A DNA stretch of 64,000 nucleotides, taken from positions 1 to 64,000 of the forward strand of contig SVDC01000015.1 in assembly GCA_015058045.1 (NCBI GenBank). The letters are read 5' to 3'. The notes beneath the pieces are model-generated. The model searched no databases and had not been told where the DNA came from. It saw only the letters and a program-made list of their open reading frames with translations. Made by a program: the position numbers and the translations under genes. Numbering within the stretch: position 1 is the stretch's first letter; each line of letters starts with the position of its first letter. The stretch is from Cellulosilyticum sp. Its GTDB lineage: Bacteria > Bacillota > Clostridia > Lachnospirales > Cellulosilyticaceae. This document shows, in pieces, positions 1 to 8,951 of the stretch.

Positions 1-284
1 GAAGTCATCTTTTAAGTGTTGCTTAGTCTCTTTTTTTATTGTGTCCTTGACAAGGGGTCCAGTTTACTAAAAGCTTCCTCCAGAAACACTTTTTTCTTTT
101 TTATGAGCTAGAATATACCTAATTTTTATGGAGGTATCGCATTTCGCGGCACCTCCGTTTTTTGACGATATAATATAATACAAGAAGAAATAGATGTGGG
201 TTATAGGGTGTTATATAGAGACTTTATACAGCTTAGAGCATAAATAATGAAATAGATAGAAATTAAAAGCTTGGGGTGAAGAGG
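1..284. other. Left-edge non-coding stretch
   Basis: No gene can be supported here. Positions 1-129 are T-rich and may be the end of something outside the window; the minus strand reads a short tail ending SGGSF-stop near 70-90, which is too little to name. A terminator hairpin follows at 130-163, and the remainder up to 284 is the AT-rich upstream region of the MerR gene, with overlapping TATAAT-like sequences near 169-180. Confidence 0.5.
130..163 (+). terminator. Intrinsic terminator
   Basis: GGAGGT at 130-135 pairs with ACCTCC at 151-156, with a short inner CGC/GCG stem, and is followed directly by a run of T (158-163). It would end a plus-strand transcript entering from the left of the window. 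Confidence 0.75.
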
Positions 285-1106
285 ATGCTTAGAATAGGAG
301 AGTTTTCTAAAGTAACAGGTGTAAGTATTCATATGCTTAGAAATTATGATAAAACAGGGTTATTAGTACCAACTCAGGTAGATAGGCAGACAGGATACCG
401 CTATTATGATGAGTCACAAATTATACAAGCTAATCAAATTCAAGTACTCAAAAGGCTAGGTTTTGGATTAAAGGAAATTATGAGTATTCAACAAGAAGAC
501 GGTTCTGAGGAAACCGTCCAAGATTTTTTAAAAAATAAGATTCAAGAGAAAATAAAAGAAAGAGAAGCTATTGAAGATCAAATTAAGCAGATGACAAAAG
601 CATTAATTGACTTGGAAGAAAAAGAATTAACCTTTGCTTTAGAAATGAATATAAAAACCTTTCCAGCCCGAATAGTGGCCAGTCTAAGAGATACTTTGCA
701 TGCCTTTCCTGAAGAAGGGAGATTATGGACAAAGTTAGCGAATGTATGTAGAAAGCAGTCCATAAGACTTGCTGATGTGGACTACTCATTTGCAATTACT
801 CATTATCTAGATTTAGAACACATGGTAATGGAGGTAGAGGTTCAAAGGGTAGTCGATCGGATTTATAAAGAGGTAGAGGACGTTCGTTTTTTTAAAGTAC
901 CAGAATGTCAGGTAGTGACTGTAGCTTTTAAGGGGCAATATACACAGATTGGGGAACTTAATCTGTATATAGATAAATGGATTCGAGAAAATAATTATAA
1001 GCGTATAGGACTACCTTTTACTACATATTATCGTTCTCCAGGCAATGAACAAAATCCAGAGCAATTTATTACAGAATTATGTTTTCCTATTAAAAGGAAG
1101 AAATAG
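285..1106 (+). CDS. MerR-family transcriptional regulator with effector-binding-like C-terminal half
   Basis: A 273-residue DNA-binding regulator. The N-terminal 70 residues are a classic MerR winged helix: MLRIGEFSKVTGVS, then the NYDKTGLL and TGYRYYDE signatures. A dimerisation coiled coil follows at about residues 75-115. The C-terminal 150 residues resemble GyrI-like/effector-binding domains of the BmrR type, which bind small hydrophobic or cationic molecules; this assignment is by pattern only. The reading frame also has a GTG at 276, but GGGGTGA at 273-279 lies 5 bases before the ATG at 285, which also matches the usual MerR beginning. The ligand and target are unknown; the DUF3267 gene 93 bases downstream on the same strand could be a target. 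Confidence 0.85.
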   Translation: MLRIGEFSKVTGVSIHMLRNYDKTGLLVPTQVDRQTGYRYYDESQIIQANQIQVLKRLGFGLKEIMSIQQEDGSEETVQDFLKNKIQEKIKEREAIEDQIKQMTKALIDLEEKELTFALEMNIKTFPARIVASLRDTLHAFPEEGRLWTKLANVCRKQSIRLADVDYSFAITHYLDLEHMVMEVEVQRVVDRIYKEVEDVRFFKVPECQVVTVAFKGQYTQIGELNLYIDKWIRENNYKRIGLPFTTYYRSPGNEQNPEQFITELCFPIKRKK

Positions 1107-1199
1107 AAGTATAATTATAATGAAATTATAAATTATAGGGATAATAGTTGAATATTGTTATACTAAAGTGAAGGATATCAAATATATAGGGGGGATATA

Positions 1200-1844
1200 A
1201 TGACAAAAGAAAAGGAAGAAAGGCGCTTAACAGCAAAAGAAGAATCTAGAAGAGCCGCCTTTACTCAACTAAAAGAAGAATTAAGTGCACAAGGTTATAT
1301 TCAGCAGGATCTAACGCTTAGTGCAGCAAAAATTAATATAATCAGTATATTGGTTACGTTACCGATAATAGTAGTAGCAACCATTATTTATGCTATTTTA
1401 CATGGTATGCCTATAGGGAGTTTTAGTGGTAGAAAATTCATTCTATTTTACATTTTTCTACTGCTAAGTTTCGTTATACATGAGGGGATTCATGGTCTAA
1501 CCTGGTCTAGATTTTGTAAGAAGGGCTGGAAAGCCATTGACTTTGGAATGATATGGAAGTATCTAACACCATATTGTACCTGTAATGAATGTCTAAATTA
1601 TAAACAATATAAAATAGGGGCATTGATGCCAACTATCATTTTAGGAGGGCTTTCCTATATGCTTGCTTTAGTGATGGGAAGCTATGGAATTTTGTTTTAT
1701 AGTATACTCATGATAGTGGGTGGTGGTGGAGATCTTTGCATTATACTGCTCATTCGTAAGCATAAAGAGGCCATATTCATTGATCATCCATGGGAACCAG
1801 GTTGTGTTGCTTTTGAAAAAGAAGATCGAGTACATATAGCATAA
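1200..1844 (+). CDS. DUF3267 membrane protein (putative zincin metallopeptidase)
   Basis: A 214-residue integral membrane protein. After a charged N-terminus (residues 1-45) come hydrophobic segments at about 47-70, 78-97, 138-160 and 163-180. The second contains HEGIH (H94, E95, H98), the HExxH zinc site that places it among DUF3267 zincin-like proteins. A CTCNECLNYKQY segment follows at about residues 124-135; in related families this region lies next to the third metal ligand. Family members are thought to be membrane peptidases, but no substrate is known. The start has a strong AGGGGGG site 6 bases upstream. Its position after a MerR gene suggests possible co-regulation; no function beyond the family can be claimed. 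Confidence 0.75.
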   Translation: MTKEKEERRLTAKEESRRAAFTQLKEELSAQGYIQQDLTLSAAKINIISILVTLPIIVVATIIYAILHGMPIGSFSGRKFILFYIFLLLSFVIHEGIHGLTWSRFCKKGWKAIDFGMIWKYLTPYCTCNECLNYKQYKIGALMPTIILGGLSYMLALVMGSYGILFYSILMIVGGGGDLCIILLIRKHKEAIFIDHPWEPGCVAFEKEDRVHIA

Positions 1845-1942
1845 GTTTATTGGTATGAAAAATATAATGATACAGAAAATTATATGTATGAAAATTTAGA
1901 TAAATATTGACGGATAGATTTTCTGGAAGTATACTAATCTAT

Positions 1943-1966
1943 TAACTAGTTAGTTTGTACTAACTA
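1943..1966. promoter_or_regulatory. Overlapping palindromes, candidate operator for the ZIP gene
   Basis: TAACTAGTTA (1943-1952) is a perfect palindrome, overlapped by TAGTTAGT-TTGT-ACTAACTA (1947-1966), an 8-bp perfect inverted repeat with a 4-base spacer. The form is like TetR/MarR-type operators. It lies about 100 bases upstream of the metal transporter gene, and no regulator of those families is adjacent. Confidence 0.4.
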
Positions 1967-2068
1967 TATATACCCTATAAGATTTTAGAAACGATTATAG
2001 AAAATTAGGGTTGGGTTGTTTAGTAAAAAGATTAACTTTTTAATAATGTATAGTCTAGGAGGAAAAAG

Positions 2069-2863
2069 ATGAAAGAATCTATTATATGGGTAATATTGGG
2101 GACAGGATTTACTTTTTTGATGACCACATTAGGCTCAAGTATTGTTTTTTGTTTTAGAGGAACAATCAAGGAAAGCATTCAAAAGGTATTTTTGGGGTTT
2201 GCGGCAGGGGTAATGATTGCTGCTTCCGTATGGTCTTTACTAATTCCAGCTATTGAACAAGCAGAGTCAAAGGGACAGATTGGCTGGATACCAGCGGCAG
2301 GTGGTTTTGCATTGGGGGTTCTTTTCTTGCTAGTTTTAGATAGCTTGCTACCTCATTTACATCCTAACATTAATAGAAAAGAGGGCATTCAAGCAGAATG
2401 GAAACGTACAACATTACTTGTCTTTGCAGTGACACTACATAATATTCCAGAAGGTATGGCAACAGGCTTAGCTTTTGCATTAGCTGCACAACATGGAGAT
2501 GATCCATCTTTATTTGCCGCTGCCTTGGCGTTAGCAATTGGAATTGGAATTCAAAATTTTCCAGAAGGAGCAGCGCTTTCTTTACCGCTTTATCAAGAAG
2601 GGATGTCCAGGAAGAAAGCATTTTTATGTGGTAGTTTATCAGGATTAGTAGAGCCCATTTTTGGCATAATGGTTACACTTATAGCTGCTCAAATTGCAGT
2701 ATATATGCCATGGCTTTTAGCTTTTGCAGCAGGTGCAATGTTATATGTAGTAGTAGAAGAACTTATCCCAGAGGCTCATTTAGGAGAGCATTCTCATTAT
2801 GGTACAATTGGTGTTATGACAGGATTTTTGATTATGATGATTTTAGATGTAGCATTAGGTTAA
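2069..2863 (+). CDS. ZIP-family divalent metal transporter
   Basis: A 264-residue polytopic membrane protein of the ZIP (SLC39/ZupT-like) family, which moves Zn2+, Fe2+ or related ions into the cytoplasm. The binuclear metal centre motifs are present: HNIPEG in the fourth membrane helix (about residues 124-129) and NFPEG in the fifth (about 160-164), with VEP in the next helix. A His-containing loop (LPHLHPN) follows the third helix. About eight hydrophobic segments are visible and the length is usual. The start has AGGAGG shortly upstream. The palindromes about 100 bases upstream suggest repression by a metal or stress regulator. A DtxR/MntR-like gene lies 0.8 kb downstream, which fits a metal-homeostasis neighbourhood. 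Confidence 0.88.
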   Translation: MKESIIWVILGTGFTFLMTTLGSSIVFCFRGTIKESIQKVFLGFAAGVMIAASVWSLLIPAIEQAESKGQIGWIPAAGGFALGVLFLLVLDSLLPHLHPNINRKEGIQAEWKRTTLLVFAVTLHNIPEGMATGLAFALAAQHGDDPSLFAAALALAIGIGIQNFPEGAALSLPLYQEGMSRKKAFLCGSLSGLVEPIFGIMVTLIAAQIAVYMPWLLAFAAGAMLYVVVEELIPEAHLGEHSHYGTIGVMTGFLIMMILDVALG

Positions 2864-2873
2864 AGTGAAAAGA

Positions 2874-2906
2874 CTGAGTAACTCAGAAAATATTTGAGTT
2901 ACTCAG
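2874..2906. terminator. Hairpin between convergent genes
   Basis: CTGAGTAACTCA (2874-2885) and TGAGTTACTCAG (2895-2906) form a 12-bp perfect stem with a 9-base loop. It lies after the ZIP gene and before the 3' end of the minus-strand gene. There is no strong T run on either side, so termination would be weak or assisted. Confidence 0.5.
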
Positions 2907-2953
2907 GAATACCTAGCTAAATAAATGTTAAATTATAAAGAAAAGTAAGTCTA

Positions 2954-3472
2954 TTAATAGAAATACTTGGTAGGCAGATAGAATAAGTAAGGTGCTGTAA
3001 AGATAGCAAGTGAAAGTGAGAGTTTTTTACGTTGAATAAGGGTAATATCTAGTTTTTTAAAAGAGATATGATAGTTCAGTAAATAGATTGAAAGTGCGGC
3101 AAGTAATAAGCAAATGGTAACCCATAAGAAAGAATAGATATTTTCAAAAGCATTATAGCTTACAGCAGATACCATATATTCCTGCCACCATTTGCCAAAG
3201 GCGGTATTAGAATCAAAGTCGAGAATAAGGCTTAAAAACATACCTAATGTACCAATAAAGTCTGATAGAAAACCAATAAGATAAACACGTAAGATAACTT
3301 TGTTCACCTTTTCTTTAATATCTGTTATTTTTAAATACTTCATCGAAAGGGTAACTACAAGCCAGTCAATGATTAAGTTACCAGGCAGGATAATAATCCA
3401 TGTTAAAGGAAAGATCCATAGAAGCCAGATGGGAAAAATTAGATTATAAAGTTTTATGCTATTTGTTTTCAT
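2954..3472 (-). CDS. Hypothetical integral membrane protein
   Basis: A 172-residue protein that I do not recognise. It has four strongly hydrophobic segments at about residues 10-32, 62-85, 107-132 and 148-166, with a short soluble loop after the second containing a conserved-looking GKWWQEYM stretch. There is no signal peptide beyond the first membrane helix and no catalytic motif. It stands alone on the minus strand, divergent from the DtxR-like gene (163 bases between the nearest ends). It could be a small-ligand permease component or a sensor, but nothing in the sequence decides this. Confidence 0.6.
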   Translation of the reverse strand: MKTNSIKLYNLIFPIWLLWIFPLTWIIILPGNLIIDWLVVTLSMKYLKITDIKEKVNKVILRVYLIGFLSDFIGTLGMFLSLILDFDSNTAFGKWWQEYMVSAVSYNAFENIYSFLWVTICLLLAALSIYLLNYHISFKKLDITLIQRKKLSLSLAIFTAPYLFYLPTKYFY

Positions 3473-3689
3473 GATTCCTCCATAATAATTTATTAGATAG
3501 AATTATTATACAGAATAATGTGATAATAAAACAGAGAGAATAATGAAAAATGCTTATAATAAATGTTCTTGAATATAAGAGTGGACTATACTAAACTGAA
3601 TATAGTTAGGCTATTTCAAGAGCTTCGTATCCATTATGGTGTTAAAGAAGATAGTGATACGTAATGAGATGAATGGCATAAGTGAGAGG

Positions 3690-4073
3690 ATGGTGCATAA
3701 AGCAGTGATAGGGGAATCAGGAGAACATTATTTAGAGACAATTTTATTCTTGAAAAAGGAAAAAGGTTTTGTACGATCTATTGATATTGCGCAGAGAACG
3801 GGTTTTAGTAAGCCAAGTGTCAGTAGAGCAGTGGGCATTCTTAAGCAAAATGGATATATTATGGTAGAAGATAATGGTGAAATTATTTTTACTAAAGAAG
3901 GGGAGCAAAAAGCAATTACTATATATGAGAGACATCATATACTGACAGAGTTTTTTAAGAAAGTAGCAGATGTAAGTGAACAAGTGGCAGAGGAAGATGC
4001 CTGTAAGATTGAACATATTATTAGTAATGAAACTTTTGAAGGTATAAAAAAATATATGGCAGATAAAAAATAA
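3690..4073 (+). CDS. DtxR/MntR-like metal-dependent transcriptional regulator
   Basis: A winged-helix regulator of the DtxR/MntR type (about 127 residues from the chosen start). The DNA-binding part reads SGEHYLETILFLKKEKG, then SIDIAQRTGFSKPSVSRAV with the recognition helix. The dimer and metal-binding region follows with RHHILTEFF, DACKIEHIIS and a C-terminal helix, where H, E and C residues occupy places used for metal binding in the family. Such proteins repress metal uptake when Mn2+ or Fe2+ is plentiful. The frame is open from 3636, but family alignment favours 3690 (ATG) or 3693 (GTG); GAGAGG just before is too close for a clear choice. It ends on a strong terminator. The ZIP transporter nearby is a plausible target. 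Confidence 0.8.
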   Translation: MVHKAVIGESGEHYLETILFLKKEKGFVRSIDIAQRTGFSKPSVSRAVGILKQNGYIMVEDNGEIIFTKEGEQKAITIYERHHILTEFFKKVADVSEQVAEEDACKIEHIISNETFEGIKKYMADKK

Positions 4074-4107
4074 GAGGCAAGCTAAAAAGCAAGCCTCTTA
4101 TTTTTTT
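4070..4107 (+). terminator. Intrinsic terminator of the DtxR-like gene
   Basis: ATAAGAGGC (4070-4078) pairs with GCCTCTTAT (4093-4101), a 9-bp stem overlapping the stop codon, with a small inner GCT/AGC stem and a following T run to 4107. Confidence 0.85.
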
Positions 4108-4287
4108 GCTATATTATTATTTCTTTTTTGGGGGGTTAAAGAGAGAAAGAATAAAGATTTGATGAATCCATGAAAATTAGACATGATTTATTTTTTCTAT
4201 GAATAAAATATTAAGAGTATAGCATAAAACCAAGATGATTTTGGAAAAGGTATACTAATCCTATGTATAAGGAAAAGGAGAGATATT

Positions 4288-7200
4288 ATGGGGAAAACAA
4301 TCATGACCATTGATGGCAATACAGCAGCTGCGTATGTAGCATATGCTTTCACAGATGTTGCTGCTATTTATCCCATTACACCATCTTCAACGATGGCAGA
4401 AGTAACAGATGAGTGGGCTGCAGCAGGAAAGAAAAATATTTTTGGACAAAAAGTAAATGTAGTAGAGATGCAGTCAGAAGCAGGTGCAGCAGGCGCTTTT
4501 CATGGTAGTCTTCAAGCAGGGGCATTAACGACAACATTTACAGCGTCTCAAGGATTGTTACTTATGATTCCCAATATGTACAAGGTATCAGGTGAATTAT
4601 TACCAGGGGTATTTCATGTGAGTGCAAGAGCCCTTGCAGCACAAGCACTTAATATCTTTGGGGATCATCAGGATGTTATGGCAACAAGACAAACAGGTTG
4701 TGCAATGCTCGCTACAGGTTCTGTACAGGAAGTTTTAGATTTAGCTCCAGTAGCTCACCTTGCTGCTATTAAAGGGAGGGTTCCATTTGTACATTTCTTT
4801 GATGGTTTTAGAACTTCACATGAAATTCAAAAGGCAGAAGCTATAGATTATGAGGATTTAGCAAAACTAGTAGATCAACAAGCACTTAAAGCATTTAGAG
4901 ATAGAGCACTTTCTCCTAATCACCCTGTAACCCGTGGTACAGCACAGAATCCAGATATCTATTTCCAAACAAGAGAAGCGGCAAATAAATTTTACAATGA
5001 ATTAGTACCTATCGTAGAAGAATACATAGAAAAAATGAATGGTTTAACGGGCAGACAATATGGTTTATTTAATTACTATGGTGCAGAGGATGCAGAGAGT
5101 ATCATTGTGGCAATGGGTTCTGTAACAGAAACTATTGAAGAAGTTGTAGAGGCGCTTAATACAAAAGGCGCTAAATATGGTGTTGTTAAAGTTCATCTTT
5201 ATAGACCATTTTCAAATAAACATTTATTAGATGCTATTCCAAGTACGGTAAAACGTATTTGCGTCTTAGATCGTACTAAAGAGCCTGGTGCTTCAGGAGA
5301 GCCTCTTTATTTAGATGTACGTAATGCATTTTATGATAAGAAAAATGCACCAATGATTATTGGTGGTCGCTATGGCTTAGGTTCAAAAGATACAGTGCCA
5401 ACACATATTAAAGCGGTATTTGATAACTTAATAAGTGAGACGCCACGTAATGGATTCACTGTAGGTATTGTAGATGATGTGACACATACTTCGCTTGTGC
5501 CAAAAGATGAGCTTAAAATTGTAGAGCCTGGAACGGTACGTTGCAAATTCTGGGGACTGGGTTCAGATGGGACAGTAGGTGCTAATAAACAAGCCATTAA
5601 AATTATTGGAAATCACACAGATAAATATGCACAGGCATACTTTGCATATGACTCTAAAAAATCAGGTGGTGTTACTATCTCTCATCTTCGTTTTGGCAAA
5701 ACCCCTATTCGCTCACCTTATTTGATTGATGAAGCTGATTATATTGCTTGTCATAATCAAGCATATGTACAACAATATGATATTTTAAAAGGACTTAAAA
5801 AAGGCGGTATATTTGTTCTTAATTGTATATGGGAAGAAAATGAAGTGGAAGCTAATTTGCCTGCTTCAATGAAACGCTACATTGCAGAGAATGATATACA
5901 GTTCTATACCGTTAATGCAACTAAGATCGCTACAGAAATTGGTTTGGGTAATCGTATCAATATGATTATGCAAGCGGCATTCTTTAAACTGACTCAGATT
6001 ATTGAAGAAAAAGATGCAATGACCTACTTAAAAGAGGCAGTTGTAAAAGCCTATGGTAAAAAAGGTGAAAAGATTGTTAATATGAATAATGTTGCGATTG
6101 ATAAAGGCTTTGAAGCAGCTGCAAAAATTAATATTCCGGAAGCGTGGAAAGAAGCTAAGGATGAAATGATTGGAAGCACTAATGAACCAGAGTTTATTTC
6201 AGAAATTTTAAAACCGATGAATGCACAAGAAGGGGATTGCCTGCCAGTTAGTAAGTTTAACGGTATTGAAGATGGCACCTTCCCAGCAGGCACAGCTGCG
6301 TATGAAAAGCGTGGGATTGCCATTGATGTACCCGAGTGGCAGATGGAAAATTGTATTCAGTGTAATCAATGTGCCTTTATTTGTCCTCATGCAACGATTA
6401 GGCCTATTCTTTTAGATGCAAAAGAAATAGAGGTAGCGCCTGATTCGTTTAAGAGTAAAAAAGCTATAGGCAAAGGACTTGAAGGATTTAATTATCGTAT
6501 ACAAGTGAGCCCATTAGATTGTGCAGGATGTGGAAATTGTGCAGATATATGTCCAGCTAAGAATAAGGCTTTAGTCATGAAACCACTAGCGTCCCAAGTT
6601 GAAGCAGAAGTACCAAATTGGGATTATGCAATGAAAGAAGTGAGTAGTAAGGATGATTTGGATTTACCTATAAATGTAAAAAATAGCCAGTTTAAAACAC
6701 CACTTGTTGAGTTTTCAGGAGCTTGTGCAGGTTGTGGTGAGCCAGCTTATATCAAGGTTATTACCCAACTTTTTGGTGACCGCATGATGATTGCTAATGC
6801 AACAGGCTGTTCTTCTATTTGGGGTGGTTCTGCACCAAGTACACCGTATACTAAGAATAGCAAAGGCAAGGGGCCATCTTGGGCTAATTCACTTTTTGAA
6901 GATAATGCAGAGTATGGATTAGGTATGTGTCTTGGTGTTAATCAAATCCGAAATAAGATTGAGGAGACCATGAAACAGGTACTTGAGTTAAATATAGAGC
7001 CAGAAGTTAAAGATACTTTTACTGAGTGGATTCAAAATAAGGAAGATGGAGAAGGTTCTAAGATAGCCAGCCTAAAGGTGCTAGAAGTATTAGAGAATAC
7101 AGATATAGAACATTCTGCTGCTAAGAGTTTACTGAAAGAAATTGAGGATAAAAAGGATTATCTCATTAAACGTTCTGTATGGATGCTAGGCGGTGATGGT

Positions 7201-7815
7201 TGGTCATATGATATTGGTTATGGTGGATTAGACCATGTCATGGCATCTGGAGAAGATGTTAATGTGCTTGTCTTTGATACAGAAGTTTATTCTAATACTG
7301 GTGGTCAATCTTCTAAGGCAACACCGACTGCTGCTATTGCTAAATTTGCAGCATCTGGTAAGAAGACGCGTAAAAAAGATCTTGGCATGATGATGATGAG
7401 CTATGGTAATGTTTATGTAGCACAAGTTGCTATAGGGGCTGATAAAAATCAATTCCTAAAAGCTATTATGGAAGCAGAAGCGTATCATGGACCATCGATT
7501 ATTATTGCTTATGCACCATGTATTAATCATGGGCTTAAAGAGGGTATGGGCCGCACTGTAGCTAATGAAGATCAGGCAGTTAAAGCTGGCTATTGGCATC
7601 TATATAGATTTAATCCGAATGTAGAATCAGGTAAAAATCCATTTACCCTAGACTCTAAAGAGCCAACAGCAAGCTTTAGAGATTTTATTATGGGGCAAGT
7701 AAGATATGCCTCTCTGGCTAAACAATTCCCAGAACAAGCAGAAGAACTTTTTGAGATTGCAGAAGAAAATGCAAAAGTAAGATTAACATCTTATAAGAAA
7801 ATGGCAAATGACTAG
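4288..7815 (+). CDS. nifJ: Pyruvate:ferredoxin (flavodoxin) oxidoreductase
   Basis: A single-chain 1175-residue PFOR, full length for the family. It converts pyruvate and CoA to acetyl-CoA and CO2, passing two electrons to ferredoxin or flavodoxin, the core fermentative step in clostridia. The order of domains is visible: the pyrimidine-binding thiamine diphosphate domain with YPITPSS near the N-terminus; transketolase C-like and gamma domains; two 4Fe-4S clusters (CIQCNQCAFICP from about residue 689 and CAGCGNCADICP from about 745); then the proximal cluster and ThDP pyrophosphate domain (CAGCGEP near 813, NATGCSSIWGG, and GDGWSYDIGYGG near 969). AGGAGAG precedes the ATG. It is transcribed alone. 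Likely electron partners in this window are the ferredoxin at 26632 and possibly the flavodoxin at 10326. Confidence 0.97.
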   Translation: MGKTIMTIDGNTAAAYVAYAFTDVAAIYPITPSSTMAEVTDEWAAAGKKNIFGQKVNVVEMQSEAGAAGAFHGSLQAGALTTTFTASQGLLLMIPNMYKVSGELLPGVFHVSARALAAQALNIFGDHQDVMATRQTGCAMLATGSVQEVLDLAPVAHLAAIKGRVPFVHFFDGFRTSHEIQKAEAIDYEDLAKLVDQQALKAFRDRALSPNHPVTRGTAQNPDIYFQTREAANKFYNELVPIVEEYIEKMNGLTGRQYGLFNYYGAEDAESIIVAMGSVTETIEEVVEALNTKGAKYGVVKVHLYRPFSNKHLLDAIPSTVKRICVLDRTKEPGASGEPLYLDVRNAFYDKKNAPMIIGGRYGLGSKDTVPTHIKAVFDNLISETPRNGFTVGIVDDVTHTSLVPKDELKIVEPGTVRCKFWGLGSDGTVGANKQAIKIIGNHTDKYAQAYFAYDSKKSGGVTISHLRFGKTPIRSPYLIDEADYIACHNQAYVQQYDILKGLKKGGIFVLNCIWEENEVEANLPASMKRYIAENDIQFYTVNATKIATEIGLGNRINMIMQAAFFKLTQIIEEKDAMTYLKEAVVKAYGKKGEKIVNMNNVAIDKGFEAAAKINIPEAWKEAKDEMIGSTNEPEFISEILKPMNAQEGDCLPVSKFNGIEDGTFPAGTAAYEKRGIAIDVPEWQMENCIQCNQCAFICPHATIRPILLDAKEIEVAPDSFKSKKAIGKGLEGFNYRIQVSPLDCAGCGNCADICPAKNKALVMKPLASQVEAEVPNWDYAMKEVSSKDDLDLPINVKNSQFKTPLVEFSGACAGCGEPAYIKVITQLFGDRMMIANATGCSSIWGGSAPSTPYTKNSKGKGPSWANSLFEDNAEYGLGMCLGVNQIRNKIEETMKQVLELNIEPEVKDTFTEWIQNKEDGEGSKIASLKVLEVLENTDIEHSAAKSLLKEIEDKKDYLIKRSVWMLGGDGWSYDIGYGGLDHVMASGEDVNVLVFDTEVYSNTGGQSSKATPTAAIAKFAASGKKTRKKDLGMMMMSYGNVYVAQVAIGADKNQFLKAIMEAEAYHGPSIIIAYAPCINHGLKEGMGRTVANEDQAVKAGYWHLYRFNPNVESGKNPFTLDSKEPTASFRDFIMGQVRYASLAKQFPEQAEELFEIAEENAKVRLTSYKKMAND

Positions 7816-7923
7816 AAAGTATATAGGTTATATAAGTTAAGATTAAGTAATGAATTATAGTAGTCATAAGTCATTTAAATCAATCAAATAATAAAATAGC
7901 CTTAAAACTTTAAAAATTTAAAT

Positions 7924-7967
7924 TGGCCCCAATAAGTTAGAAGTAAAAATTTGACTTATTGGGGCCA
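7924..7967. terminator. Strong hairpin after the PFOR gene
   Basis: A 14-bp perfect stem: TGGCCCCAATAAGT (7924-7937) with ACTTATTGGGGCCA (7954-7967), loop 16 bases. The following bases are TATCAAAG, not a T run, with T-rich stretches starting only about 20 bases later. It probably ends or protects the PFOR transcript. Confidence 0.6.
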
Positions 7968-8061
7968 TATCAAAGTGCTAGTGATCTTTTTTATTACCTC
8001 TTTATTTTTTGATGCGAAAGCAGTAAGCTAGAGAAAGATGAAAATAGATGGGAGAGTAAAC

Positions 8062-8856
8062 ATGAAAGTATTAACACTTAATGCACATGCCTGGAGAGAA
8101 GAAAACTCAGATGAAAAAATTATTTATTTAGCGGCGATTATTATAGAAAAAGATTATGATATCATTGCACTTCAAGAGGTGAATCAAATGACAGATGCAC
8201 CTTTAATAGATAATAGTCATTTAAGAAGTAATAACTATATGGTAGTTTTACTAGAAGAGATTGAAAGGCAAGGTGGGCCAAAGTATTACAGCTACTGGCA
8301 ATCATCTAAGATACTTAGGGATTACTATGAGGAAGGCTCTTGTATTTTATCTAAAACACCGATTATTGAAGAAATGGTCTTTACTGTATCACAAAATGCG
8401 AAGCATACTTCGCCTAAGAAAAGAAATATTGTGCGTATTACAACAATACACAATGGAAAGTTGATGGATATTTATTCTTGTCACTTAGGATGGTGGTATG
8501 ATGAAATTGAGCCATTTAAACCACAGTGGGAAGCAATATATGGGCATTTAAGAAACGATAGACTTTCACTACTATTAGGGGACTTTAACAATAATGCCAA
8601 TATAAGAGGGGAAGGCTATGATTTCTTAATGGAGCATGGTTTATGGGATACTTATGCTTTAGCTAAAGAGAAAGACAATGGAGCAACAGTACAAGGGGAA
8701 ATTGCAGGATGGCAAGGCAATCAATTGGATCTTCGTATTGACCTCATTTTAACGAGCAAAAAAGTTGAAGTAATGTATTCAAAAGTCATTTTTAATGGAG
8801 TGCATAAGGAAATAATATCTGATCATTATGGTGTAGAAGTGGAAATGATTTTATAG
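8062..8856 (+). CDS. Endonuclease/exonuclease/phosphatase (EEP) family protein
   Basis: A 264-residue cytoplasmic enzyme of the EEP superfamily, metal-dependent phosphodiesterases and phosphomonoesterases. The set of motifs is complete: LTLNAHAW at the N-terminus, ALQEVNQ (metal-binding Glu, about residue 38), CHLGWW (about 140), GDFNNN (about 174) and SDHYGVEVEM with the catalytic His at the C-terminus. The opening motif and overall pattern recall the MapP-type maltose-6'-phosphate phosphatases of Firmicutes, but substrate cannot be read from sequence and a sugar phosphate, nucleic acid or lipid head group are all possible. An ATG at 8038 is in frame, but GGGAGAG at 8049-8055 sits six bases before the ATG at 8062, so this start is preferred. 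It appears monocistronic. Confidence 0.8.
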   Translation: MKVLTLNAHAWREENSDEKIIYLAAIIIEKDYDIIALQEVNQMTDAPLIDNSHLRSNNYMVVLLEEIERQGGPKYYSYWQSSKILRDYYEEGSCILSKTPIIEEMVFTVSQNAKHTSPKKRNIVRITTIHNGKLMDIYSCHLGWWYDEIEPFKPQWEAIYGHLRNDRLSLLLGDFNNNANIRGEGYDFLMEHGLWDTYALAKEKDNGATVQGEIAGWQGNQLDLRIDLILTSKKVEVMYSKVIFNGVHKEIISDHYGVEVEMIL

Positions 8857-8951
8857 ATATTAGTGCACTAAAATGGCTAAAGTGTAAGTTGAAATGATAT
8901 TTATTTATATGGACTATACTATTGAGGAAAAGGAATGAGTAGAAAGGAACA

